A stretch of 64,000 nt of DNA from Daphnia pulex (GCF_021134715.1 NC_060020.1:1674001-1738000); one strand, 5' to 3'. Counted from the first letter of the stretch, positions 24,250-37,368 are shown. The notes: generated by a model not told the origin, from the sequence alone. Numbers and translations are program-made.

Positions 24250-26545
24250 GGTTCATCCATCAAATTGGCCTAGAAAAGGGAAGTCCTGATGGATTTGGTC
24301 GTAGACATTTATTTATTTTTATTTTTTATGTTTATGGGTGGGGCACTGAAGAAGACATCTGGCGGCAAGATTTGTCTTCAATTGTTGGCGCGTAGACTCT
24401 AGCCCCTACCTTCTTCTTGGTTCCCTGTTAGTTGAAGCGTATGTTTCGAGAGTAAGGGAAAAGGGACGTATTGTCGTTGGTTGGGGCTTGTGGGTTTTTA
24501 TGTTAGCTACATTGCTTGATGGATGTATTTCTACCTGTGATGATGGTGAGCGTGATTAATTTTGGTTTTGACGCAGAGGCAGAGTAACCTCGAGAGTGTT
24601 AAGTGCCTTTTTTTTTAATTTGTAGACGGATCTTGAAGCTAAAGGATTTGAAAACCGTGCTGTTCCACATGTCCAGAAGCTGAGTGACTGGTAAAATTAC
24701 TGATTAAACTGATTAAAATTCTGATAAGGACATTTGTAATGTTTGATTGCAGGCACCTTTAAAATATGAAACTTCACTTCAGCCTTCCAATCTAGGACTT
24801 GTATCTAATTGTGCAGGCTGCGTGGAATTCTCATTTACCTTTGCTGTGAATGTCAATTGGATGTACACTCTTGAAGGCTAGTAAGGTGAATATTTTCAGT
24901 TTATCTAAAAAATGAAATGTGTTGAGTTGCAAGAAAAACTTAAGTTTTCAGTAACAAAGCTTTGCTTCGGTTTAGTTTTGACATTTTGGAGTTTCATCAA
25001 GTTAAGAACTTTTTTTTTTCAATTGAATTTTCTTTTTGGGTTGTAAAAGGGAAATTTGTTTTTTCCAAGATAGGTTGACAGAAAGAATATTTGTCACTGT
25101 AGAGTTGAAAGAATTTGTATTTAAAAAGGAAAGAGTTGTCTAGTTTCATGTAAATTTGTGTTTCAATGACAGGTATCAGATAATGTTGCAGTAGAATGTT
25201 TGGGTTAACTCTATATGAAACAACATAAGGTAGCATTAATTTTTTTTTAAGTTTTATTATGTTCTCATAGTCCTGCTGTTCAATCCACCAAATTGGCCTA
25301 GTTAACTGAAGTAATGTGAAGCTCCAAATCCTTATGGATTTCGTCGTAATTATTTAAAAATATTTCAATTGTTATTGCTTGGACACTTAGGACATCTGGC
25401 GACCAGATTTGTTTTCAATTCTGGGGCTAAGGCTAGCCCTTTAGCCCCTACCTTCTTGGTTCTCTGTTAGTTAAGGCGTGGGTTTAGAGAGTAAGGTCGC
25501 CATTGTTCCTCGTTGGGGGTTTTTCTGTTATTAGCTGGGTTGCTTGGCGGATGCATAAGTTCTTGGTTTTTATGTTAGTCTTCGTTGAAGCGTGGGTTTT
25601 GCGAGTAGGTAGCCATTGTTCCCCTACCTTCCTCCTGGTTCAGAAAGAGTCGCCATTATCATTTGTTTGGGGTTTGAATTAGCTTGACTGCTACTTGTTA
25701 GGCATTTCTGAGAACTCCTGATGGGTTTTAGACTTAAGTTCGTTAGGGTTGGCGATTCTTGAGCTTGCCATTATCTTAATATAATTGATTCGATTAAATC
25801 ACATTAAATTGCTACTATTCTTGGTTGATTTAATTAAATTCTATTGCATGTGCAGTGAGAGTGGCCTTAAAGTGTTTAATTTCGTTTGTTATTTGTAGAC
25901 GAATTTTGATGCTGAAAAACTTGGAAACTATGCTGTTCACCATGTCGAGAAGCTGAGTAACATTCTGCATGTACAATGTTGTGAATGGTAAAATTATTGA
26001 CTAAACTGATTGAATAATATTTGTTATCATAACATTTGTAATTTTTTATTGCAGGCACCTCTTAATGTTAGGAACTTCAGCCATCCAATCTAGGACTTGC
26101 ATCCAATCGTGCAGGCTGCATGGAAGTCTCATTTACCTTTGCGTGAGCATCATGAACACAGACACTATTTGAAGGTGACAATCTTATCCAGTTTAGATTT
26201 TACAATTAAAATGTGATTAAGCTTTGCATCCATTGGTTAGTTTTAACATTTTGGGATTTTGTCAAGTCAACAGCTATTTCCTTCAGTCATGTGTTCTGTT
26301 ATGGATTTTTTAAAGGGGAGTTTGTTGTAAGCAAGAAAGGCAGATACCAAAAGAAGTTTTGTTTAACTGTTCCACTGTAGAGTATTCTTTAAAGTTTAAA
26401 TGAATTTGTATTTAAATCTTAAATGAATCATCTAGTTTCATGTAAATTTATTAATTTAAGTTTCAACAATAGATAAGATAATGTTGCGATATAATATTTG
26501 GGTTGAATATTTCAAGTGATATAATGTAGCATATTTTTTAAAAAT
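24250..26545 (+). repeat. Diverged direct tandem duplication (two units)
   Basis: Unit 1 (about 24250-25245) and unit 2 (about 25278-26545) align along most of their length. Shared landmarks are CAAATTGGCCTAG, GACATCTGGCG, AGCCCCTACCTTCTT, the segment beginning TTTGTAGACG, GGTAAAATTA, TTGCAGGCACCT, TCTAGTTTCATGTAAATTT and GATAATGTTGC. Unit 2 is longer because of internal extra copies of the AGCGTGGGTTT / CCATTGTT part. Borders are approximate. It is not a known transposon family to me. Confidence 0.7.
24626..26100 (+). ncRNA. Possible spliced non-coding transcript within the duplication
   Basis: In both repeat units an AG acceptor (TTTGTAG) precedes an exon-like block (24626-24690 and 25899-25987). 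Each block ends at a G|GTAAAATTA donor, and a short intron ends in TTGCAG|GCACCT (24753 and 26055). Acceptor, donor and second acceptor are all kept although the sequence has diverged. The first blocks translate to similar short peptides but the second blocks do not share a frame, so a long non-coding RNA or a decayed gene is more likely than a protein. Confidence 0.3.
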
Positions 26546-27215
26546 TTCATACAGCATTTCCAATGATGCTGAAGATTAATTTTACTTTGATTATAGGTTC
26601 ATGTTTACATAGCAGTGGTGTTGCTGTCCAATGTGGCGTGTTGTTGCAGCCTATGGTGGTGAAAGATACCTGCATCAAGTTGCTGTTCCTTGTGCATCCA
26701 TGGTGCTGGTTTTGTGCTACAAAAGTGACATCCAGTATTGTGTTAAATTGCTATTTGTGTCTGCAGTTTACCTTTTAAATATTGAGAAGGAATCAAAAAA
26801 GTAATATGGGAAGTTTATGTCAAACAAATAATAAACATGTCCGCGATGGGGGAATGAGGAGGAAGTTGGGGTGGGATATTTGGTTAAGATTTACTAAAAG
26901 AAGTGAGGTATATATTTTTTAATGAATATGCAGAACTCGCTGATAAAATCTGTTGTCAACCCATATAACCTTCCCCACTTACACATCCATTCCTCAAACC
27001 TTATAAGCCTCAATATTAAATTCCACATCCATTCCTCAAACCCTACAATCACCAACATCAAATTCACAAAATTGTAATATATCTATAAATATATTTATAT
27101 TTAAAATAAATATAATATCATGCTTTATAAATTGTGTCAACTATATTTATTCTGGAACACCTACAAAATAAACAATTTACTTAACAGAGCGTCCGGTTCA
27201 GAACAATTTTTTTTT

Positions 27216-27731
27216 TGTGCGAGGCTTTTTAGCAAGCAATCCGCCACCCAATTTGACAAAAAGTGATAGTTTGTTTTCACGGAACTTGCGTCAGACGGTT
27301 AAAAAATTTCTAGTTAAACAATCTTATGTAGAAATTTGCATCTAGTCTACTGGTGTAAATTGCGATTCTTAAAGCTTGATTATTTAGGAGATGTGTTAAA
27401 AGCAATTGTGAGTAGCCAATAAATTGAACTAATTCGCTTTTTCAGAATATTTTGAAGATAGATCACAAGAAAATCTAAAAACAACAGTGATCTAAAACCA
27501 AAATATTCAGAAAAAGTTAGTTCTATTTTTTAGCTACCCACAATTGCTTTTAACACATCACCTAAATTAATCAAGCTTAAAGAATCTCAAAGTGCACCAG
27601 TAGACTAGATGCAAATTTCTACATGAGATTGTTGAACTAGAAATTTGTTTACCGTATGACGCAATTTCCGTGAAAACAAACTATCACTTTTGGTCAAATT
27701 GGGAGGCGGATTGCTTGCTAAAACTCGCACA
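27216..27731. mobile_element. Foldback / MITE-like inverted-repeat element
   Basis: The 516-bp element is almost entirely two inverted arms of about 240 bp. The outer ends read TGTGCGAG, and the arms share AGCAAGCAATCCGCC, AGTGATAGTTTGTTTTCACG, TGCATCTAGTCTACTGGTG and AAAAGCAATTGTG in opposite orientation. A short AT-rich centre lies near 27440-27490. It carries no transposase frame. No clear target-site duplication is visible, so the family is unassigned. Arm mismatches of perhaps 10-15 percent suggest it is not recent. Confidence 0.8.
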
Positions 27732-30167
27732 TGCAGTGTCGGCGTAGATCCAGGGAGATTACCTGGAAATGGAAGAAGAGAGAAGAGTGCGAGGCAAGTT
27801 TTACTGGGGAGCGATTAGTCACTACTAGGCTTCCGGGTTAGACTCATGACCCTCTAAAAGTTTTCGTCGGATCATGCGCCTTCCAAGTCCCCGTTCGACC
27901 AGAGCCCTCCCCTCCTCCTGGTTTCACAGCGGGTGAGTGACCACCGGCGGGCGTTGGTTAGTGGTTAGTTAGGGAAACGGGGCCACAGAAAAGAAGGGAG
28001 CCCAGATATGCACTTGTAATTTATCTAACAACTAAACAATTTAGCAGTCTTGAATAACAGCATGCTCTCGTCAGTTTCACCATTCAATGGGTCAGTCTAT
28101 GGAAAGGTGGCGACGGATTCAACTGAAAAGAGATTTAAGTAAGATTTTATCAATAACGAGGCGTAGAGAAACAAGTCAACAAAAAACAATGGAGATGAGC
28201 ACTTCAAAAATATGGAATCAAATCAGCAAATCACGAATATGCACTAATTGTTGTCATATGCCATATCCTATAGTTCAGGAAAAAATCATTCTTTTGGGCG
28301 TCTAATCAGTACTAAATGAAGTACTAACTCCTTTAAAATCTGAAAGTAGACAAGCAAATTACCAAAGTCCAACAAGTGAGCTTTGTGGCTTACGGTCAGT
28401 TATCACACAAAATTATCTAACGTTAACTGCCGAAAACTGAAAATGAAAAGGATCCCTGCTCTAGCTAAATCGAGACATACTAAAGTAAGAAAAAATCATA
28501 ACAAACAAAAACGGGTAATAATAAACCTAATACTCACGCAATACTGCTACATTATCACAACCAGTTATTTATTTTAAAGTGTTATTCTCTGGAAAGAATA
28601 TTTTCCAAAATTCTGATCATAATAAAAAAAAGAAGTAAAGGAATTAGTATAAACTTTATAGTACAACTTACAGTAAAACTTACACCACAAATATGGAGAG
28701 AATTCAGTTGGATATTTTGCATTTGTTTCAATCATAATTCTCTTTCTTTGCAATTGAAGAACAACCTGGATCATGCTATTTTCCTTTCACAAGGATCTCA
28801 CTGTTTCAAAAAATCAGACACCAAAAGAATTGATAAGGGTGAGATTGCAAGTCAAGGAAATAAAAAAATACTAATTGTTAAATCAACTACGCAGAATACC
28901 TATAACGTTGGTTTCAACCTTAATCTGCTTTACCACATTATGCTATTTAACAAACTTTTTGAAATGTTTAATAGTTCACTTTATACTGCATCGAAACGTG
29001 AAAGACAGCAACTAACCGTGCACTAACCATGGCAGTCATTGTTGTTATTAAACTGCAGTGGCACCTCGTGAGGGATTTCAGGACTTTCCCTTGGATAGGA
29101 AAAGGGGTGTGAAGCGTTGGATTCGTTGAAAATAATATAACGATTTAGCAACCTGAAATGTTAAAAAAAAAATTCAAATTCATTAAAGCTCTTCGGCAAA
29201 AAATTTGCTGAGTCGAAATGAAGCCGGATCGATTCGTTTTCCAAATATATTGAATTAATCCCAGGTTTTTTATACGATTACTTCATTAACACATATGAAA
29301 AAGGATACAATTCACCAAATCCATTAGGGTTCCTTTTTGTGGGCGAATTTAATGTATGATCCCACTAATTGCAACGTTCGTAACGTTTACCTTGAATAAG
29401 TGAACATTCTCATTCACTTCATCAGGTACACAGCATGCACACAGTCTCACACGCTCACTCTAGTTCCATATCTGATCCAATAAAGATGCACAAAATAAAA
29501 TTTCATGGAAGAAATTCCTTCTTTTTCAAACTTGGATTAAATATCCAATGCAGGCAAAACAGCCTATGCCTCACTTCTTGCACTGACGTGATCTGGGAAT
29601 CCTGGGCTGTTTCAATTGCTTCCTAATTTGACTGCTTTGTTTCAACTACGTGTAGGGTGGCAGGACAGTCAAGCGTAACACAGATACAACAGTTGAGCAC
29701 TCGAATAACAAAATAAAACGTGACGGAAAACCAGACAGCCTTGCTAAACTCCCGAGTCCGACCTTTGTCTATGTGGCTATGTGCCGAGTGCCGACTTTTC
29801 GGCTACAGACGAACTTCCGTGAGAACTAGAAAACGGTGTTGCCAATTTTGATATTCGATCTTTAATTTCCGAAAATTGGCAAATCACTTTTTTTTAAATG
29901 TACCTAGTAAATTGCTTGGTCAATTTATTAAGTTAAATACATTTGAAACAAATTCCTCTCTCCTCTTTTTAAACAAACAACATTTATACAAGACACTGTT
30001 AAAGAGTACCCATATTCAAAACAATGAGAAATGAAACAAAACTGTTAATTACTGTTTTTCGTATTTATTGTTTACTTGGCTTGTGCTTTTCATTTGATAT
30101 GTTGGTGAATACCGGAGAATGAACTTAAAATATGAACGAGTTAGGATATGTGCTGAATTACGTAGAC

Positions 30168-33100
30168 TTAGATTCGAACAACTTCGGCCTTAACTTGAAC
30201 AGACGAGCCTTCACCAGTGATCTGGAGTCGAGAATAAGTTCCACCAGAAATACCTTTGACTGCTCTTTCCGAGTTGATTACTACGCAACCGTTGACATTC
30301 TATATAAAATGTACAATGTAAAAGAAGGACCACAGAAATTTCATATTACTGAAGTTTAAATTACCTTGATAAAAAAGCGTAGATCAGAGGGAACCACCAA
30401 TAAATGTGGTGTGAATGTTAGCTTGCAGTAATCATCAGCATGTTCCATATCGACACTCATTTCTTCGGCTGGTGGATTCAAAGGATAAAAAGACTGTTGG
30501 CTGAATAGGTGGGAGACCAGTCGGCCCATCCTATCGGAACCAGGTGGTGCACTGTTAACAAAAGCGGGTAAATTTCAATGTAAAATTCCTGGTCTGATTT
30601 TATCTTACACCGAAATTTCTTCTTTGCTAAGATGAAAGAGAATATCAGTTGAAGTCAAGGCGATAAAAACACCTTCTACATTCAAGACACATGGGTCTGA
30701 GAAAAAGTGGAAATTCGGTAATTTATTCTCTTGCTGAAATGGGGGAGTCGGATAGACTGCCCTGTAGTGAACATCTCTCCACGACGGAATGACACAAACC
30801 TGTACATGACTTGAAAAAAAAAAAAAAAAAAAATTAAGTCTAATTAACTCATGATTTTAAATATAATTAAAATACTTTGAGATCTTTGTCTGAAGTTCTT
30901 TCATGACTATTTCAAATTGTTCTTGGTAGGTATGATCAAGTTCTCCACTCTCCACTTTTTTGTTCTTGACATCTAAAAATGGTCCCATAATGATAACCAA
31001 GTGCGGAAGGATTGTGTTAATCTGCTGGATGAATTCAACAAGTGGCGCAAATTCCAAATCGTCGGATAGCGTGAAGGGCCCACACGCTACCATCACATTT
31101 AGGGGACCTAAACACGAAAATATCTAATATTGACATGTAAAAACACGGGAGATATGATTAATGGCCACCTTCCAATGAAACGTCGGTTTTGAAGACAGGA
31201 TTTATTGGTGGAGTGGTTATAGAAGTAACTACCATCTTTTTTCCAGTCGGATTACTACCCTCAACAGCTACTACTTGACCCGGAAAAAAAGAAAACTCCT
31301 TGAGCTGCGAGACATCAAGCGGAACACTCTGCCCGGAAGATATCATTCGGGTTCCTTCAAGCAATAATGAAGCTGTATTCAATCGAGAGCCGCTGGTCGC
31401 ATCACAACAGATTCGGCCGATCGTTTGGAAAGCATCCTGAAAATTAATTATTCATTAAATCACCCAAAGCTAGTTAAAATTATAACTACCGATTTGAGAA
31501 CATTGTTGGATTCGAATTCTTCGATTCCAAGTTTTCCTTTAATTAAATCTCCAATAACATTGATCTGTTCTTCTAAAATGTCGAACTTATCTCTCATTCG
31601 ACTGAACATGTAATTATATTTGGTGGTTAATTTCGTTTCGACCGTGCCATGAAGTTGAATTTTCGGTTGCCATCTTTCGTTGGTTCTTGTCCAGTCGAGG
31701 ACCGCGTCAGCTGGATACTTGGCAACAACCTCACCAGAGTTGTTACGTGTCGAAAACTTGCTGGATGTGCCAGGCCTGTTGAAATACACAGAACATTGCA
31801 AAGACAAGTCTACACTATTTCGTCTACTAATATGTAGCGTTCGGTCAATGATCCTATTCTTTCCGACCAGTGAAGAACTGTTTCTTTTATACTGGGCTCA
31901 TGAGAAGACAATAAAACCTTAATTACGTGGAAGGAGAGAATACAGAGGGACTGTGCACAGGGTACGCCTGACCCAACCCTGCTAGACGCTTGTTCTGCGG
32001 GGTTCCTTCCAATCCGCTTGTCCTTTTGGCTCCCACCGACGACTGTCAAAATTTTAGAATACAACAACGAATTATCCAAATGAACACGAGATTTTTTATT
32101 TTATTTCGACATAATTTTATTGTCACATGCATAAATTCGATTAAATTTAAATTGTAGAATGGCTGGGTCCCTTTAGATGAGTATGGATCTAGTCATGAAT
32201 GACGCGCTGAGAAAACACATGCACTAGAAACAGACCCACCTAGAGAGCGCCCAACCTTCGCCATGGAATTTCCGATCGATCAAATAAACCGTCATTGCTG
32301 CAGAATTACATGGAAAAAGAAATGACAATCATCGTTACATACAGGGGACATTCGCTCACATTTCCGGTTCCGGTTTTTATTTTTACGTTGCCGAGTAAAA
32401 CTTCCAATTGTTCACAATTGTGGGGGGGGGGACGATTTCCCGCGCGGAAAAAAATTCCATCATCATCCCCCCTGGACGACGGGGCAAACAATGACGACAA
32501 AAGAGCATTAAAAAGAATCAACAAATCAAAAAAATGTTAAGTCAAGAGCTTTGGGTGATTGGTCCAGCCTCGTCTGGTGAGTATGGATCTAGTCATGTAC
32601 ACTCGGAATACAAAGCCGATGAAAAGCCATGTCACGAGAACCATATCCACCGAACGCGACTGGATTGTTGAATAAAGCAAATAACTCTACACTTGATGGG
32701 AAAAATGGAAAAGAAGGAGATTAATCGAGCGACACCAGGTAATGGCGACTGAGAGACGCGCGTCTCCAAAAGAAAAGAAAATGCTTCCCTCCCTGCAGGT
32801 ACAGGTGAGGGAGAGAGATCGAGTCAAAGAGAGAGGTGGAGTGGAATGGGAAAACGACCGTTGTAGCTCGAGGCAAAGTCCCTGGGAAAGCGCAAGAAAA
32901 AGGGAGGGGCCAAGCTAAGCAACACTCGCCAACAATGGAAAATTCGTTAAAACGAAAGAAACTGTTGATCGTCTAGACTTTCTGATGTTTTCACCTGGCT
33001 AAAACGGATTAACAAACACACAGAACGAATCGACGTTTTTCGTTGGGATTGTTGGGAGCGAAGATGGCAGTGATTCAAAGGCTAAGACTGCGCACTAACT

Positions 33101-34429
33101 TTCTTTCTGGGAACAAAAACACGTCGACACAAGAGAGCGAAGAACGTGTGTGCGCTCGTGGGGGAGGTGGGTGAATGAGGTGGAGGGGTTCGTTACACAC
33201 CAAAGGCTATACTCAACACGCACGCACAAAGGTAAAGAAGCCTCTTCTTACCTATAAAATTCCTATCTACCAATAGAAAGAGAGTTCTCTACCTCCCCTA
33301 CTCTTGAGCAGCAGCAGCAGCAACAGTCGAGGGACAAATCATCTCCACCCATTTCAGATTCTTTTTCGTGTTTCTCTCTTTTTAAACTTTTTCCAACTGC
33401 TATTTGCATGAAACCTCATCAGGATGGGGACGGTACCTTCTTATATCGGTTAACTTCTTCCATCCCTTTCTGATTAGTTTTCCTCGACAACCGATTTGGA
33501 AATTGAGAGAACTCAACAAAAAGAAATGGCCGCAGTTGTGTCAGCAGGTAGATGTGTGTGCGGAGGTTCCGAGTGTAGCCCACGGCGACACACGAACGGT
33601 GGAGGGGAATATTTGACCTTGAAAAAGGCGCCACGATGCTTTGTGAGCCAGGTAGATTTTTGAAAGGCGCTTTTTTTCAACCTTGTACTCTGTACACAAT
33701 CCATCTCCCAAGACCCTTACAGTATACAAAGAAAAGGAACTTTTTTTACCTTCCTGGCAGGTGTTCCATAGCCTACTAGAAGCTCATCATCTTCAGCTCT
33801 GAAAGGAATAAAAGATAAAACATTTAATATTAAGACTGCTTTGGGAAAAATCAAGCTCGACATTACAACTGATTGATGGTGGTGATGTTGTGAATGACTG
33901 GAGACTCGCTCAGAGGTTCACTTTTAATTTTGGTTTTGGCGGATAGTTCTTTGGAGAGGTCATTTTCAAATGCCCCCAAATTTTCCAGCGAAGGAGCTTC
34001 ATTATTTAATTTTGTGGCAGCAAAACCAATCCAGTGATTGACTAGGGTATCAGCAGTGATATCGTACTTTTTCAACAGCTCTGAACCTGTAAAAAAGTTT
34101 CAATCAACACTATATAAAAATGAAATTTTGCATCCACAAAAATAGTAAAACTACGAAAATTCTCTACGACGTTAAATAAGGCGTCTCTTTACTGACCACG
34201 CTCTGCCCTTTTGCATTCGTAATCATACATAAAATGCTCAAAATTGTCACACTGTACTATGGCATAATTCACTCAAACGAAATAACCTCCACGACAGACA
34301 AATCTAAAATCATAATGAACCATCAAGAAAGATTAAAAAAACACACTTACATTTAATCAAGACTTTGAGATTGGGTGTTAAACCAAAATCTTCAAACTCA
34401 TTCAACAAGTTGCTGTGATCCAACTCCAT
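30168..34429 (-). CDS. POLA2: DNA polymerase alpha accessory subunit B
   Basis: POLA2 is the B subunit of DNA polymerase alpha-primase, which makes RNA-DNA primers at origins and on the lagging strand. The exons in transcript order are 34429-34351, 34086-33867, 33798-33750, 32042-31927, 31775-31490, 31436-31169, 31107-30876, 30809-30609, 30551-30365 and 30299-30168, giving 589 residues (human 598). The N-terminal helical domain is followed by a Ser/Pro linker (GTPQNKRLAGLG, then HSPSVFSPS, likely CDK sites). An OB fold contains PLDVSQLKEFSFFPGQVVAV. The inactive phosphoesterase domain contains VACGPFTLSDDLEF and IIMGPFLD, and the C-terminus has VVPSDLRFFIK and GGTYSRLQI. Exon 4 sits inside a stretch that otherwise looks intronic. 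I placed it by the required phase and the linker sequence. Confidence 0.93.
32043..33749 (-). other. Long POLA2 intron
   Basis: At 1.7 kb this intron is far longer than the others of the gene. It holds simple-sequence patches (CAGCAG near 33310, a G run near 32421) and a 20-bp direct repeat TGAGTATGGATCTAGTCATG at 32178-32197, mostly outside coding exons, and 32578-32597. I see no nested gene with recognisable domains. Confidence 0.6.
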
Positions 34430-35094
34430 GATCTGTCCAATGGTTCTTCAGAGCGCAGACGCATAAGAATAAATAGTTCCCTCGTTCCGAATAGTCCCCC
34501 ATCCTATCGTTGGTGGCGTCACTGCCGCATGCTGCTAAAAATGCGGCAATCTTTTGTTTCTTGAAAAACCAGTTATTCATTTTATTACCTCAATAGTTTC
34601 TTGGAATTGTTTTAATATCTTACAAAATTTTACAAATTCATTATCATTCGTCAATTGAAACTCTTTATTTTCTCCTACTTTTAGAAAAAAAATAAATTGA
34701 AAAGATTATTCGGAATGTTCTTATAAATCGATTGTGATAGAATCGATACGTAAATGCTCAACGGAAACGAGTATAGCCAAAGGCTAAAACCGGTGGCTTG
34801 TAGTGTGTCATCCAATGTTTATATGTATCAACAGACTCTTTATTTCTTAAAAACTTTAAAAGTGTACTCAGGAATTCAAAATCCCATCTATATAGCACAA
34901 GATATCGTCTTCGGACTTTTTTAAATTTACAACCTTACTGACTGATAATTTACGAAGTAATTCCTTTGTTTCTCTATAAAAATCAATGTTGTTGCAATTA
35001 CAATTTCAAATGTTTTAGGAATGTGAATGTGTGTTAACTTGTCTCATTGGTATGTTTCAGATCCCAAGACTCACTTTAAATTTGACTATTTACA
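34430..35094. promoter_or_regulatory. Divergent upstream region POLA2/PHF10
   Basis: This 665-bp region lies between the start codons of POLA2 and PHF10. A TTTCAG acceptor at about 35055-35060 precedes the PHF10 ATG, so PHF10 probably has a 5' UTR intron here. No other feature is clear. Confidence 0.4.
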
Positions 35095-37285
35095 ATGGAA
35101 GTTGATGATGAAATGCTTCCTCAAGATGAGGTTGAAGATGCAACAGCAGCGGAACATGAACAAAGTTTTGAAGAAATAAATGAAGAAGATCAAACCTTAG
35201 AAGACAGTCAACTAGATGACAATGAGGTGTCACAAGACCTCTCTCTAGCCAGCCAAAGTTCACATGAATGTGCAAATGATTCAAGTGTTGCATATTCAAA
35301 TATATTAGACAGGTCCACAGCCTCGAACACTCCAGGAGCAGATGAAGAAGAAAATCTTGATGGTGCTGTGGGTGGTAGACGGAAATACAAACGAAAAGTT
35401 TATGATTTAAATGCCACCAGAGAAAAGCTCCCACGTCGTGCCAAAGATATTCCATTTGAAGCTGATCCAGATTTTGTTAAAGTACCCCCACCAGCTCAGC
35501 AAAGCAGAGGGAGAGGCAGAGGTCGTGGTCGAAAAAAACTACCGGTTCCCGAGTTGCTTGACACCAGTGCACAATCAGTTGGAGAGAATATTGAGCCTGT
35601 ATTCAACACTCCGACAAGGGGACGCGGTCGTCCGTCTACCTCTACCGGTAGAGGACGTGGACGTGGACGAACTCCCAAAACTCCACGTGGGGCTGCCCGA
35701 CCAAGACTCCCAAAGTTCCAAGTTTTAGAAGAAGATACTAGAATGAGTGTAGAAAACTCTTTTAGTGGATCAGCAACGTTCAGTTCTCCCGTTCAGAGTG
35801 CAAATGAATCTCCGTGGAAAGCATTGAGTACCTCAAGCGCAAAAAAGAAACTGGGCACTCGTGAAATCTTTGATGCCAGTTCGCAAACACCAATTACCGC
35901 TGCACAACTAGTGGAATACGCTTGGCCGTGTGAGGATACGAATGCCGAACTGTGGATGGTCCAAGAGCAAGTAGTTAACTATTTGTCAATTAAAGGAAAT
36001 TTCAAAAGAAAATATCCAGATATGAAGCGTCGAGCAGTGGAAATGGTGGAACGGGATTGGCTTCGGGAACGAAACGTAGTTAGTGAAACGCAAGCTAATC
36101 TCGGACTTACTGCATTGTTGAGTTGTGAGGTGCTTGATCTCTTTTTCAACTTTTTCCCTGAAAAATACGAAGAATATTTAGCTGCTCAAAGCGAAAAGAA
36201 GGAACAAGCTTACAAGTCAAAGACGAAAGGAACTACTCCAGTGGCCACTCCGGCTGCACCAGCCGAGAAAAAGTCATTCGATCCACGTCAGCGGGCTATA
36301 AAAGCTGCGGCTAAGTGGAATGTTATGTTCAACAAGGAGCGTGTTGAAGAACGATTGCATTGTCTCGACTTACAGACCTTTACAGTTCAAATTCCAAGGA
36401 GGGCGGCTGCGCTCAAGCCAGTCAATGCTCCTTCGGATCCTTATCCAGTAGCAGTGATTCCTGGGCAATTTTCCTCTTTCTTTAAGACTTATAGCCCTTA
36501 CCAGCTCAATTGTTTACCAATTGGTACAGTTATGAGAGGACCACTGGTTGGTCAGCCAGACATTTCTCAGAGGCGGAAAAGGCGGCCGACGAACGGGTCT
36601 TCCACCAGAGCCGATTCCGCTGCTGCAAGTCAGACGGAATCAGATGATTCTAGTTCCTCGTCAGATGATTCCAGGTATTATGAATTCCACTCTATCAAGG
36701 GAATCCTCTTAACATGTTATTATCAATTTCAGCTCTGATTCCAGTGACGATGATACCTCAAGTTCCAGCGAAGATGATGACGACGATTCAGACGATGAAG
36801 ATCGCCCTCAGTACCTTGGGCAGCCCGGCATGTGTAAAATTTGTCGAGGTGATAGACGGCGGAACAAAACAGGACATCCCGAGCCTCTCGTCCGTTGCGC
36901 CAAATGCCAAGCTGATGGTGTGTTATTGAATTTTGTAATACCTGTAAACAATTACAGCACTGATTTGTTTTAGGTCATTTAACTTGCTGGAATTTGGACA
37001 TAAGTATGATGCCTCAAGTAGCCGCCTATTCGTGGGAATGTAACGGTATGTTGAAGAAGAGTTTCACATCAAGATTGGGTGATATTTTTTAAATCTTTTT
37101 CAGATTGCAAGACTTGCGATCAATGCCATGATCCAGCTGACGAAGAGAAAATGTTGTTCTGCGATTTTTGTGATCGAGGATATCACACATATTGTGTCGG
37201 ATTGCGCAGCATACCAGAAGGGCGGTGGAATTGTCCATTTCGTTCCTGTACTGACAAAGCCCAGGCCAAATTAAGGAAAAAGTGA
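35095..37285 (+). CDS. PHF10: PHD finger protein 10 / SAYP (PBAF subunit)
   Basis: PHF10 (BAF45a, fly SAYP) is a signature subunit of the PBAF chromatin-remodelling complex. The exons are 35095-36674, 36733-36917, 36974-37045 and 37104-37285, giving 672 residues. The acidic N-terminus is followed by RG-rich AT-hook-like runs (SRGRGRGRGRKK and GRGRPSTSTGRGRGRGR, about residues 142-205). The SAY domain (about 275-490) includes WMVQEQVVNYLSIKGNFKRK, ETQANLGLTALLSCEVLDL, and YPVAVIPGQFSSFFKTYSPY. A Ser/Asp-rich linker leads to two tandem PHD fingers: MCKICRGD...VRCAKCQADGHLTCW, then DCKTCDQCHDPADEEKMLFC with CDRGYHTYCVG. It ends soon after the second finger. It is convergent with DPH6, with 83 bp between stop codons. 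Confidence 0.95.
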
Positions 37286-37338
37286 GAAATATCAAACGAA
37301 AATATTGCACGTGTCGTCTTATAAAAATTGATTTTTGA

Positions 37339-37344
37339 AATAAA
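37339..37344 (+). terminator. Poly(A) signal of PHF10
   Basis: AATAAA lies 53 bp after the PHF10 stop, just before the end of the convergent DPH6 coding region. The two 3' UTRs therefore probably overlap. Confidence 0.5.
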
Positions 37345-37368
37345 ATATACTGTCATTTTTTCAAAAAT

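Larger units (their letters stand above)
22314..30167. other. Gene-poor 7.9-kb block
   Basis: Between PSMD6 and POLA2 I find no conserved protein-coding gene. The block contains a near-perfect hairpin (22929-22992), a tandem duplication with splice-like borders (about 24250-26545) and a foldback element (27216-27731). The rest (about 27740-30160) shows only short frames without domains. It could hold non-coding transcripts or regulatory DNA. This is unusually large for such a compact region. Confidence 0.6.

Noticed and set aside
31810-32079. 89-codon minus-strand frame around 32 kb as a separate gene
   Set aside because: Another frame of the same stretch (32042-31927) is exon 4 of POLA2, with correct splice phase and the expected Ser/Pro linker.
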